Shown here: positions 51,664 to 61,100 of the stretch, one piece after another
Layout of the letters: each line of letters starts with the position of its first letter
Position numbering within the stretch: the first letter of the stretch is position 1
Source of the DNA: Gammaproteobacteria bacterium
GTDB taxonomy: Bacteria; Pseudomonadota; Gammaproteobacteria; Acidiferrobacterales; Sulfurifustaceae
Assembly: GCA_016199745.1 (NCBI GenBank)
Contig: JACQFZ010000017.1
Span: 62,001-126,000 of the forward strand
Direction of reading: 5' to 3'
DNA: 64,000 bases
The notes under the pieces: generated by a model
Database searches by the model: none
What the model was told of the DNA's origin: nothing
The model's input: only the letters and a program-made list of their open reading frames with translations
Program-made: the position numbers and the translations under genes

Positions 51664-54093
51664 ATGATTTCATTTTCTCAAAACAAAAAATCTAGACGCG
51701 GTTTGCGAGCCATTAGCCTGCTCGATGCAAGTATCGCGATATTTGCTTTGTCCTTTCTCGGCTCGTGCGGTGGTGGTGGCGACGGCGGCAGTTCACGCAC
51801 GAATCCGCCGCCGGAAATGACCGAACTCACAGTTGCGCCAGCTGAGCCATGGATAAACGGCGCCGTGGCCTACACAGCAAAATGCGTTGGTCAAGGCACG
51901 CTGTTGTACGAGTGGAATCTCGATGACGGCAAAGGCACAAGAACGCCCACGGTGGATAGCGAGATCTCGACAACTTACGACACCGGAAGGAATAAGACGG
52001 TTACGGCAACCTGTATCGACGCCAGCCAGCGCAGCACGCCTCTTGCGCGCACGGTCTTCGTCGAGGAAATAGATCTGGACTCAGTCGCAAACCGTACATG
52101 CAGCACCGGCAAACAGGGACGAGGATGGTGTGTCCAAAATCCGTTACCGACAGCCGATGATCTAACAAGCATCGTGGCGATCGACGAATTGATAGCTTGG
52201 TCGGTCGGCAATAACGGCACTATTTTAAAAACTAAGGATGGCGGTGCGACATGGGTACCGCAATATCCAAAAACGTCAAGCAAGCTGAATTCCATTTCAT
52301 TTTATAAACAGGATCCCAAGATTGCCTGGACGGTTGGGAACGCTGGGACGATCCTAAAGACAATCGATGGCGGCGCGACATGGGTCGCACAGGAATCTGG
52401 ATTAACCCAGGTGCCAATACCGCAACCAATTGTCGGAATTCAATCGGAAAACCGAATACCAAATTTGACCTCTGTTACCGTTGCAGATTCGCAGACGGCG
52501 TGGGCGGTGGGAGAAATCGGCACAATCCTAAGAACGACAGACGGCGGCAATACTTGGGTAATACAGCACGCCACCTCACTTCCACCAGACAATGCGCCTG
52601 TTGTCGCAAATTTAAAATCAGTTGCGGCCGCGGACGCAAAAACTGCTTGGGCTGTTGGGGACGACAGCACAATCCTTAAAACCGTCAACGGTGGTGACGT
52701 CTGGGCCCTGCAGACTTTCCAAGGTGCTAACCAGCATCGGTCCTTGTCTTCAGTTGCTGCGGTCAGCACTGACGTCGCATGGATAGTTGGCGGAGATGGC
52801 ATTGGCGACACAATCCTAACAACTCTCAGCGGTGGCGATACCGCAGCCGATGGAACGCCGGGCTGGGTAGCTCACAATTCAGGAGACTTCTACGTCTTAC
52901 GATCAATCTTCGCACTGGATCAGAAAACGGCGTGGGCAATCGGGAATAGCGGTGGCGGCAAAATTATAATCACCCAAGACGGCGGCCAGACGTGGAAACC
53001 ACACAGTGCAGGGACAAGCTCCATCCTATTCTCAGTGGCCGTCGTCAAAGACAAGAAAACGGCCTGGGTCGTTGGAGCTGCCGGCACAATCCTCAAAACT
53101 TCGGATAACGGCACGTCCTGGCCGCCACAAAGCTTCGGGCATACTAGACGTCTTACATCTATTGCCGCGCAGACCATGAACACGGCATGGGCCGTTGGAA
53201 ACGATTCTACATTGCTTAAGACCTTCGATGGCGGCAAAACATGGATACAGCAAACCAATCTACCGACTGTTGCTAATTTGAGTTCCATCGCCACAGCAGA
53301 AGCCAACGTAATTTGGGCAGTCGGACAAGATCTGGCAACGTTCAAGGCCGTTATTCTGAATTCCACGAATGGCGGCGCAACTTGGGTAACACAAACGATG
53401 GATATACCCGTTGCCGATTTACCGACCGATACCTTGTTATCAATCACCGCTGTCAATTCGAAAATCGCTTGGGCTGTCGGAGGCGATGGCACCATTTTTA
53501 AAACCACTACCGGCGGCGACATGACGACCGACGGTAAACCCGGTTGGATAAAGCAAGACGTTGGGACAATCACGAATACGCTGTACTCGGTTGTCGCCGT
53601 CGATTCCAACACCGCCTGGGCCGTCGGGTCCAACGGCACTATTTTGAAGACCACTACCGGAGGCGAGAGAACCAGCGACGGCAAACCGGGTTGGGTGAAG
53701 CAGGACACCGCCGTGCAATCAACGCTGACTTCCATCACCGCCGTAAACTCAAACACCGCCTGGGCCGTTGGATCTGACGGCACTATTCTGAAGACCACCA
53801 CCGGCGGTGATACGACCGGGGACGGCAAGCCGGGTTGGGTAAAGCAAGACACCGGGACAACCGCCTGGGTGGAATCTATTGCTGCCGTCGATACGAGCAC
53901 CGTATGGGCGAGTACGGACAGCGCCATTCTCAAAAGTACCACCGGCGGCAACCCAGCCAGCAATGGAGAGCCGGGCTGGACGGTAAACTTTCATTCGGAC
54001 CAAATAAGCTCCATTGTCGCGCTAGACGCCAACACGGCATGGGTGGTTGGTATGAATGGATTTATTGCGAAGACTCTCACGGGTGGAAAATAG
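51664..54093 (+). CDS. YCF48-repeat propeller lipoprotein, copy 2
   Basis: An 809-residue lipoprotein with signal peptide ending LSFLGSC (Cys35) followed by GGGGDGG. The layout matches copy 1: a PKD-like domain (LLYEWNLDDGKGTRTPTVDS), the motif CSTGKQGRGWCVQNPLPT, then about fifteen blades. The last blades contain a longer insert, KTTTGGDTTGDGKPGWVKQD, repeated with small changes at 53,510-53,980, which suggests recent internal duplication. GGAGGA precedes the ATG. The protein ends in FIAKTLTGGK. Domain order and local identity show copies 1 and 2 descend from one gene. Confidence 0.88.
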   Translation: MISFSQNKKSRRGLRAISLLDASIAIFALSFLGSCGGGGDGGSSRTNPPPEMTELTVAPAEPWINGAVAYTAKCVGQGTLLYEWNLDDGKGTRTPTVDSEISTTYDTGRNKTVTATCIDASQRSTPLARTVFVEEIDLDSVANRTCSTGKQGRGWCVQNPLPTADDLTSIVAIDELIAWSVGNNGTILKTKDGGATWVPQYPKTSSKLNSISFYKQDPKIAWTVGNAGTILKTIDGGATWVAQESGLTQVPIPQPIVGIQSENRIPNLTSVTVADSQTAWAVGEIGTILRTTDGGNTWVIQHATSLPPDNAPVVANLKSVAAADAKTAWAVGDDSTILKTVNGGDVWALQTFQGANQHRSLSSVAAVSTDVAWIVGGDGIGDTILTTLSGGDTAADGTPGWVAHNSGDFYVLRSIFALDQKTAWAIGNSGGGKIIITQDGGQTWKPHSAGTSSILFSVAVVKDKKTAWVVGAAGTILKTSDNGTSWPPQSFGHTRRLTSIAAQTMNTAWAVGNDSTLLKTFDGGKTWIQQTNLPTVANLSSIATAEANVIWAVGQDLATFKAVILNSTNGGATWVTQTMDIPVADLPTDTLLSITAVNSKIAWAVGGDGTIFKTTTGGDMTTDGKPGWIKQDVGTITNTLYSVVAVDSNTAWAVGSNGTILKTTTGGERTSDGKPGWVKQDTAVQSTLTSITAVNSNTAWAVGSDGTILKTTTGGDTTGDGKPGWVKQDTGTTAWVESIAAVDTSTVWASTDSAILKSTTGGNPASNGEPGWTVNFHSDQISSIVALDANTAWVVGMNGFIAKTLTGGK

Positions 54094-54209
54094 CAGACGT
54101 AACGGGGGGTAGAACCAATGTTGTTCGCTTACGTCATTTCGTCGCGGCGCAAGCGAATGACTAGATGGATCAGTAACAGGCTAACAACGCTAATCGCGGG
54201 AAGGACGGC

Positions 54210-54485
54210 GGATGATTCTGAATTCCGACCGACTTAAGATCCGTGGCTAACGGCACGTGCAGCACCAGCAAACAGGAACAAGGATGGTGCATGCAAAACC
54301 CGCTGCCGGCGACGCTCAGCAGCGCGATGGCAGTCGACCGCTTGACGCTTTGGGTAACTGAATCCGGCGGCATCCTCAAGACCACCAACAGCGGCGCCGC
54401 ATGGGAGGCGCAAAGCTCCAGCATGACCAGTTCTCTCAGCTCGATCGCCGCACCGAAGATCAACACCGCTGAGTCGATGATGTAA
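54210..54485 (+). pseudogene. Fragment of a third YCF48 lipoprotein gene
   Basis: The segment encodes VANGTCSTSKQEQGWCMQNP, then LTLWVTESGGILKTTNSGAA, equivalent to about residues 125-190 of the two intact lipoproteins, and then stops. Neither the lipoprotein N-terminus nor later blades remain. An upstream TAA breaks the frame (EFRPT followed by stop). It is a clear relic of another family member. Confidence 0.8.
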
Positions 54486-54840
54486 CCAACGACAACAGTG
54501 GCACTGTTATTCCCGATCGCCCTTACTGATTCGGATACGTTACTGGAATCTTCTGTTTTTAAATTCCCTTGCAATGTTTGAATTGTAGAGGCTCCCTTAA
54601 AACAAAAATCGAGAAGCGTCAACCACCACTCCCTTCCCCTGCAGGGGAAGGGACCTGCTAATAAGTTCGTAAATGGCGCCCCAGTGGCTTCAGGACGGAG
54701 AAGCACCATAGACACCGTCTGTGGTATCGCCGGAATGTGACGATTAGCCATTGGTCACAACCCGCGTTGAAGGCTCCTCCGCATTTTTCGAAGTCAAAAC
54801 TCCGCTCACTCCGATCCGCTCCTTAAACAGAGCGAATTTT
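54486..54840. other. Intergenic stretch before tssJ promoter with repeat copy 9
   Basis: About 355 bases without a supported gene. It contains a short palindrome at 54630-54650 (CCCTTCCCCTGCAGGGGAAG), the ninth copy of the C/G-rich family. The stretch marks the right end of the YCF48 island. Confidence 0.6.
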
Positions 54841-54858
54841 GCGTTCGTGCCCATTGAT

Positions 54859-54914
54859 GTCGTGTCGCGCCTGCTGGCGTCGTTTTGCGCGCGATAGCGC
54901 CGTGGGAGCATGCG
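54859..54914 (+). promoter_or_regulatory. Phased T6SS promoter element, copy 6
   Basis: GTC at 54859 and 54879 (the 54869 unit is degenerate), core GTCGTTTTGCGCG at 54879-54891, ten variable bases, then GTGGGAGCATGCG at 54902. It lies 45 bases before tssJ. Confidence 0.7.
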
Positions 54915-54946
54915 TCCACCACTAACGAACGGTCGACGCTACACGA

Positions 54947-55408
54947 ATGAACCAAGCTCTTTTGCGACTGGCTCGACAACTTGTCTGGCTGCTTATGGCG
55001 CTGGCGATGACCGCCTGCACTACGCAAACCACCCTCAAGACGGTGTTGGCGGTAGAACCGGCGGTCAATCCCGACATGCACGGCCGACCGTCGCCGATCG
55101 TCGTTCGTATCTACGTGCTCAAATCGCTCACGGCATTCGACAGCGGCGATTTTTTCTCGGTGTTCGAAAAAGATCAGGAGACATTGGGCGCTGAGCTGTT
55201 GGATCGCGAGGAGCTGCAAATGATGCCGGGCGATGAGATCAAGCTACGCAAGGATGTCGCGCCCGAGGCGCGTTACCTCGGCGTGGTCGCCGCTTATCGC
55301 GATCTGGAACGTTCGCAGTGGCGTGCCTCGATTGCCGTAAAGCCGAAGAAAACTAATCGAATACGCATTCAACTCGATGCTCATAGCGTCGTCGTGACCC
55401 CCAACTAA
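54947..55408 (+). CDS. tssJ: T6SS outer-membrane lipoprotein TssJ
   Basis: TssJ anchors the TssL-TssM membrane complex to the outer membrane. The 153-residue protein has a signal peptide with lipobox MTAC (Cys24). The mature part PSPIVVRIYVLKSLTAFDSG, the FFSVFEKDQETLG segment and EARYLGVVAAYRDLERSQWR are hallmarks of the transthyretin-like TssJ fold. It begins the operon that builds the membrane complex, directly after promoter element copy 6, and is followed by tssK 15 bases later. Confidence 0.95.
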   Translation: MNQALLRLARQLVWLLMALAMTACTTQTTLKTVLAVEPAVNPDMHGRPSPIVVRIYVLKSLTAFDSGDFFSVFEKDQETLGAELLDREELQMMPGDEIKLRKDVAPEARYLGVVAAYRDLERSQWRASIAVKPKKTNRIRIQLDAHSVVVTPN

Positions 55409-55423
55409 CGGACGATTAACGCC

Positions 55424-56767
55424 ATGCATTGGAACAACAAAGTCGTCTGGTCGGTGGGAATGTTTCTCCAGCCGCAGCACTTTCAACAACACGATCGCTA
55501 CTTAGAACGGCTGCTGGAAGGACGCACCCAACCGCTGACCGGCCATGCTTGGGGTTTCGTCAAGCTGGAAGTCGACGAGGCCGCGCTCGCGCTCGGTAAA
55601 ATTCAATTATCCAGCGCCCGCGGCATTATGCCGGACGGCACGCCGTTCGATTTCCCGGCGCAGGATACGCCGCCGACGCCGCTCGATATCGAACCGGATA
55701 CCAAGGACGAGCTGATCGTACTGGCGTTGCCGATGCGTCGTCCCGGCACTGAAGAGATCGACGCCGGCGGTGACGACGACAGCAGCTTGGCGCGATTTTC
55801 CGTCGATGAAACCGACGTCGCCGACGCCAACACCAACTCCGCGTCCGGCGAGAGCACGCTGATCCAAGTGGGACAGCTGCGACTGACGCTGTTACGGCAA
55901 CGGGACTTGACCGATGCCTATTGCGCCTTGGGCGTGGTCAAGATCAGCGAGCGCCGCGCCGACAACCAAGTGGCGCTCAACAAAAATTATATTCCGCCGG
56001 TATTGCACGTCGGCAGCGATCCGACGCTCGCGAGCTACTTGCAGGAACTGCACGGCCTGCTACATCAGCGCGGCGATGTGCTGGCAGCGCGGATGACGGA
56101 ACCGGGACGCGGCGGTGTCGCCGAGATCGCTGACTTTTTGCTGCTGCAAACGGTCAATCGCAACGAGCTGCTGTTTGCGCATCTATCGCGCCATCCGTTG
56201 CTGCATCCGGAACGCCTGTATTCCAACTGCCTGTCGTTGGCCGGCGATCTCGCCAGTTTCAGCCATGCCAAGCGCCGGCCGCCGGAGATCGCCGAATACC
56301 GACACGACGCGCTCGAATTGTCGTTCACACCGCTGCTGGCGGAAATTCGCTACAGCCTCAACGTACCGATGGAACGCAGCGCGTTTTCGATCGAGCTGCT
56401 CGATCGCCGCTACGGCGTGAAGGTCGCGAGCATCAACGATACCGAGTTGTTGAAGAGTGCCAGCTTCGTGCTCGCCGTCAATGCGCAACTGCCGGCACAG
56501 GCGTTGCGCACGCGCTTCCCGACGCAGGTCAAGATTGGGCCGGTGGAGCGCATTCGCGATTTGGTCAACCTGCAATTGCCCGGCATTACCCTGCGCGCAC
56601 TACCGGTGGCACCGCGGCAAATTCCCTATCACGCCGACATGAACTACTTCGAGCTCGAACGCGACGGCGATTTGTGGAAACAGATCCAACGTAACGGCGC
56701 GCTGGCCATGCATGTGAACGGCGAGTTTCCCGGGTTGCAGATGGAATTCTGGGCGATCCGCAATTAA
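55424..56767 (+). CDS. tssK: T6SS baseplate-membrane connector TssK
   Basis: TssK trimers link the baseplate to TssL/TssM. The 447-residue length is typical. N-terminal VVWSVGMFLQPQHFQQHDRY is diagnostic, as are LIVLALPMRRPG and, in the C-terminal part, the MERSAFSIELLDRRYGVKV and NYFELERDGDLWKQI segments. It ends 18 bases before tssL. No unusual changes were noticed. Confidence 0.96.
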   Translation: MHWNNKVVWSVGMFLQPQHFQQHDRYLERLLEGRTQPLTGHAWGFVKLEVDEAALALGKIQLSSARGIMPDGTPFDFPAQDTPPTPLDIEPDTKDELIVLALPMRRPGTEEIDAGGDDDSSLARFSVDETDVADANTNSASGESTLIQVGQLRLTLLRQRDLTDAYCALGVVKISERRADNQVALNKNYIPPVLHVGSDPTLASYLQELHGLLHQRGDVLAARMTEPGRGGVAEIADFLLLQTVNRNELLFAHLSRHPLLHPERLYSNCLSLAGDLASFSHAKRRPPEIAEYRHDALELSFTPLLAEIRYSLNVPMERSAFSIELLDRRYGVKVASINDTELLKSASFVLAVNAQLPAQALRTRFPTQVKIGPVERIRDLVNLQLPGITLRALPVAPRQIPYHADMNYFELERDGDLWKQIQRNGALAMHVNGEFPGLQMEFWAIRN

Positions 56768-56785
56768 GCGAGAGCAACGATACCG

Positions 56786-58084
56786 ATGAGCCAAAAAGAC
56801 GATCCGTTCGCGCTGACCGACGCCGATCACACGATCATGATTCCCACGCCCGGTCGTCGCGCATCGACGCGGGCGCCGATGCCGACATCAAGGACCGCGA
56901 CCCATGTTTACAGCGAGCCGGTTCCGCTCACTGGCGGCCTAAACGCGTTGGTCACAGCCGCCAATCCACTGCTGGCGCTGGTGCCACAACTACGAGCAAC
57001 GTCGATGCATCCCGATCCGGCGGCGCTGCGCGACCATCTGGCACAAAACATTAAAACCTTCGAAGCGCGGGCCAAGGCCGCCGGTATACCGGTCGAAAAT
57101 GTCATCGCCGCGCGCTACGCGCTCTGCACATTGCTCGACGAGACCGTCGCCTCGACACCGTGGGGCGGATCAGGCGCCTGGGCGCGGCAAAGCTTGCTCG
57201 TGATGTTTCATAACGAAACCTGGGGCGGCGAAAAATTTTTCGTGCTGCTGTCGAAGCTCGCCGAGAAACCGGCGCCCAATCAACAATTGCTCGAGCTACT
57301 CTATATCTGCCTCGCGCTCGGCTTCGAAGGCCGCTATCGCGCGATCGACGGCGGCCGCGCGCAATTGGAAACCGTACGCGAACGCTTGGCGCGGTTGCTA
57401 CGCAAAGTTCAAGGCGACTATGAGCGCGATCTTTCGCCGCGCTGGCGCAGCACCGCCGTATTGAAACGCACCGTGCTCCGGATAGTACCGTTCTGGATGA
57501 TCGTCGCCGCGAGCGCGGTAATTTTGTTCGGTATCTACCTCGGCTTTCTGTTCAGCCTCAACCGCAACTCCGACCCGGTGTTCGCCCAGATTCAGGCGAT
57601 CCGGGTCGCCATGCCGATGCTGCCGAAATCGACGACACCGATCGCGAAACCACGGCTGGCGGCATTATTGGCGGAAGAAATTAAGCAAGGCTTAGTCGAA
57701 GTCCATGAAGACGAAATGCGTAGCGTCGTCACCCTTGGCAGCGATGAATTGTTCGCACCGGGTAGCGCGACGATTTCCCGCAGTCACGTTCCGCTGATTG
57801 CCCGAATCGGCACGGCGCTCAACAACGTTCCCGGTCACGTTCAAATCACCGGCCACACCGACAGCCAGCCGATTCGCTCGGCGCGCTTCCCGTCCAACTG
57901 GCACTTATCGCAGGAACGCGCCCGCCTAGTGCTGCAACTGCTCACCGCAAAAGTTCCGTCCGAGCGCCTGTCGGCCGAAGGCCGCGCCGACGCCGACCCG
58001 GTCGCACCGAACGATTCGCCGGCGAACCGAGCGCGTAATCGGCGGGTAGAAATTATTTTGTTCGCCGCGCGCAAAGGCATTTGA
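56786..58084 (+). CDS. tssL: T6SS membrane protein TssL with OmpA domain
   Basis: TssL (DotU/IcmH) forms the inner-membrane core with TssM. In this 432-residue version the cytoplasmic DotU domain (about 45-215: NPLLALVPQLRATSM, YALCTLLDETVASTPWGG) is followed by one transmembrane helix (FWMIVAASAVILFGIYLGFL, about 239-260) and a C-terminal OmpA domain (DELFAPGSATIS, QITGHTDSQPI, NRARNRRVEI). The fused domain means that TssL itself can bind peptidoglycan, so the separate OmpA-like gene at the left end of the locus is not needed for this step. A gap of 81 bases separates it from tssM. Confidence 0.95.
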   Translation: MSQKDDPFALTDADHTIMIPTPGRRASTRAPMPTSRTATHVYSEPVPLTGGLNALVTAANPLLALVPQLRATSMHPDPAALRDHLAQNIKTFEARAKAAGIPVENVIAARYALCTLLDETVASTPWGGSGAWARQSLLVMFHNETWGGEKFFVLLSKLAEKPAPNQQLLELLYICLALGFEGRYRAIDGGRAQLETVRERLARLLRKVQGDYERDLSPRWRSTAVLKRTVLRIVPFWMIVAASAVILFGIYLGFLFSLNRNSDPVFAQIQAIRVAMPMLPKSTTPIAKPRLAALLAEEIKQGLVEVHEDEMRSVVTLGSDELFAPGSATISRSHVPLIARIGTALNNVPGHVQITGHTDSQPIRSARFPSNWHLSQERARLVLQLLTAKVPSERLSAEGRADADPVAPNDSPANRARNRRVEIILFAARKGI

Positions 58085-58165
58085 CGTCGTTCGTCGACTT
58101 GAAAGTGCACGCGCACGAACGAACGGCGCGCAGCTATTGAATCGTTATCGGCCCAAGAGACTTCC

Positions 58166-61100
58166 ATGAAAAAAATTCTTAGATTTTTTCTCAAGCCATG
58201 GGTGCTGACGGCGCTCGGCCTGCTCGCCATCGCTCTCATCATTTGGTTCATCGGGCCGCTGATCGCCATCGCCGATTATCATCCGCTGGAATCGACCAGG
58301 AACCGCTGGCTGCTGATCCTCGTGATCGCGCTGTTCGTCGTCATTCGCCGCGCCTGGCCGCACATCAAGGCTAAGACCGCCAACAAAAAGCTGTTCGAGA
58401 GTTTGATACAGCAGGCGCAACCGACGCCGCAACCGGCGGCCGGCGCCGACGAAGTGGCGACGTTGCAGACGCGCTTCCACGACGCATTAGGCGTATTGAA
58501 GCAGGCGAAATTCGATGACGAGGGCGAATCGCGCCCGCTATGGCAACGCCTCAGCGGCCGTTATCTTTACGAGTTACCGTGGTACATCTTCATCGGTGCG
58601 CCGGGTTCCGGCAAAACCACCTCGCTGCTCAATTCCGGGCTGAAATTTCCGCTGGCGAATCGCTTCGGCGAAGCCGCCATTCGCGGCGTCGGCGGTACCC
58701 GCAATTGCGATTGGTGGTTCACCGACGAAGCCGTGCTAATCGACACTGCCGGCCGCTACACCACGCACGAGAGCAACCAAGAAGTCGACGGCGCCGCCTG
58801 GTATGGCTTTCTGCAACTCCTGAAAAAATATCGACCGCGACGCCCCATCAACGGCGTGTTCCTTACCATCAGCGTCGCCGATCTATTAACGCAAAGCACG
58901 AGCCAGCGCGAGGCCCACGCCGACGCGTTGCGCAAACGGATTCGCGAGTTACATGAGCGTCTTGGCATACGTTTTCCGATTTATGTGCAGATTACTAAAG
59001 TCGATCGCTTGCCCGGCTTCATGGAGTTCTTCGCCAACATGGGCAGCGACGAGCGCGCGCAAGTATGGGGCACCTCATTCCCGCTCGCCAAAAACGGCAC
59101 CGAAATCGCCGGATTGCCCGATCTCAGCCAGGAGTTCGCCGCGCTGGAAACCCGGCTTAACGAGCGTCTGACCGATCGCCTACAGGAAGAACGGGATCCG
59201 CAACGGCGGGCGTTGTTGTACTCGCTGCCGCAACAGTTCGCTCACTTGAGCGGGCTGTTGCGCGAATTCATCGACAACGTGTTCACACCCTCACGCTTCG
59301 ACGAGCCGTCGCTGCTGCGCGGCATTTATTTCACCAGCGGCACGCAGGAAGGCGGACCCATCGACCGCATCATGGGCTCGCTCGGCCGCGCCTTCGGCCT
59401 GGAAAACGCGCTGTTGCCATCGCTGACACCGACCGGAAAAAGCTTTTTCATCACGCGGCTGATTCGCGACATCATCTTGCCGGAGGCCGAGCTCGCCGGT
59501 ACCAACTTGCGCTGGCTGCATCATCGCAATCTGCTGCGCACGGCCGGACTCGCGCTCATCGGCGTTGTTTCTATCGGCTGCATCCTCGGTTGGACCGTGA
59601 GTTATGCGCGCAACAAAATTTACGTCGGCGAGGTGCAGACCAACGTCGACCGTGTAGCGGCACAGGTACAACGCCTGGGATTCAACAACGACAGCGCCGA
59701 CATAATAAGTCTGCTGCCGGAGCTGCAGGCGGTGGAATGGCTCGCCGACGCCGCCAACACCGTCGCCGCAGACGTGCCGATGTCGATGGGCTTCGGTTTG
59801 TATCAAGGCGTCAAGCTCGGCACCGCGGCCGATAACGTTTATCAGCGGGCGCTCCACGCCACGCTCTTGCCACGACTGCAACAGCGCCTCGAGGAGCAAT
59901 TGCGTACGCAACAAGACCATCCGGAGCTACTGCACGAAACGCTCAAGGCCTACATCACGTTGCTCGATGCCGAGCGTTTCGACGCCGACGCGTTACGCTC
60001 GTACGTACGCTTCGACTGGGCGCAGAGCTTGCCGGCAGCGGTAACACCGGAACAACGGCAAGCACTGACCGCTCATCTCGACGCGCTGCTCGCGCATGGT
60101 CCGATCACCTCGTCGTTTCCCGCCGATGAAAAGTTGGTCGCCGATACGCGCCGCACGCTGGTGCGGATGCCGCTGGCACAGTATGCGTACTACCGTCTGA
60201 AACGACTCGACGTCGGCGCCGATCTTCCGGAATTCACAATCGCGTCAGCCGCCGGCCCGTCGGCGGCACTGGTGTTCACCCGCGCCAGCGGCGCGGCGCT
60301 GGCGCGCGGCGTACCCGGTCTGTACAGCTATCGCGGCTACCATGACGCGTTCTCGCCGCAGGTAGAACAGATCACGGAACAGTTGGCCGATGAAGAGACC
60401 TGGGTGATCGGCGCACCGGATCGGGAACACAGCCGGCTGCAAAATCGCCAGGCCAAGGAAAATTTAATCCTCGAAGTACGACGTCTCTATCTCAACGACT
60501 ACGCCAATCTGTGGGATTCGTTTATCAACGATCTGCGCATCGTTCTCGGCACCCGCCAGGGCGAAGCGATCCAGGCGGTGCGGCTGTTGTCGGCACCCGA
60601 CTCGCCGCTGCCCGAGTTGTTGCGCAAGATGGTGCACGAGGTCACGCTGATCAAGAAAAGCGAAGTGGAAAAAACGCTACTCGACAAAGGCCAGGACCTG
60701 TTGCGCGGCAACGCCGCCAAGCTGGCGGCGTTGGCCAACGGCGGCGACAAGGAGTCGACGCTGGAGCAGCTGTCGCTGCCGGAGCATATCGTCGACGACC
60801 GTTTCGAGAACTTGCGGCAAATGGTGACGCCGGTCAGCGCCGGGCAACCGGCTCGTATCGACGCGGTCATCGCCCTCCTGAAAGATATGTACATCCAAAT
60901 GCAGGCGGCGGAGTTGGCGCTGCGTACCGGCAATGTCCCGCCGCCGGACACGGTTTCGAGCAGGGTGCGGGCCGAGGCCGGACAAATGCCGGAGCCGCTG
61001 CGCGGCGCTTTGCTCACCTTGTCGTCAACCGCGGCCGACGAGGAGTTGGTTCGCGTCAAAGGCAACTTGAGCGATCAGCTGGCGGCAACCATCGGTCGCT

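Noticed and set aside
48018-54093. Photosystem II assembly role for the YCF48 proteins
   Set aside because: There is no photosynthesis gene in the window. The repeats are a generic propeller type, and these are lipoproteins with PKD-like domains.
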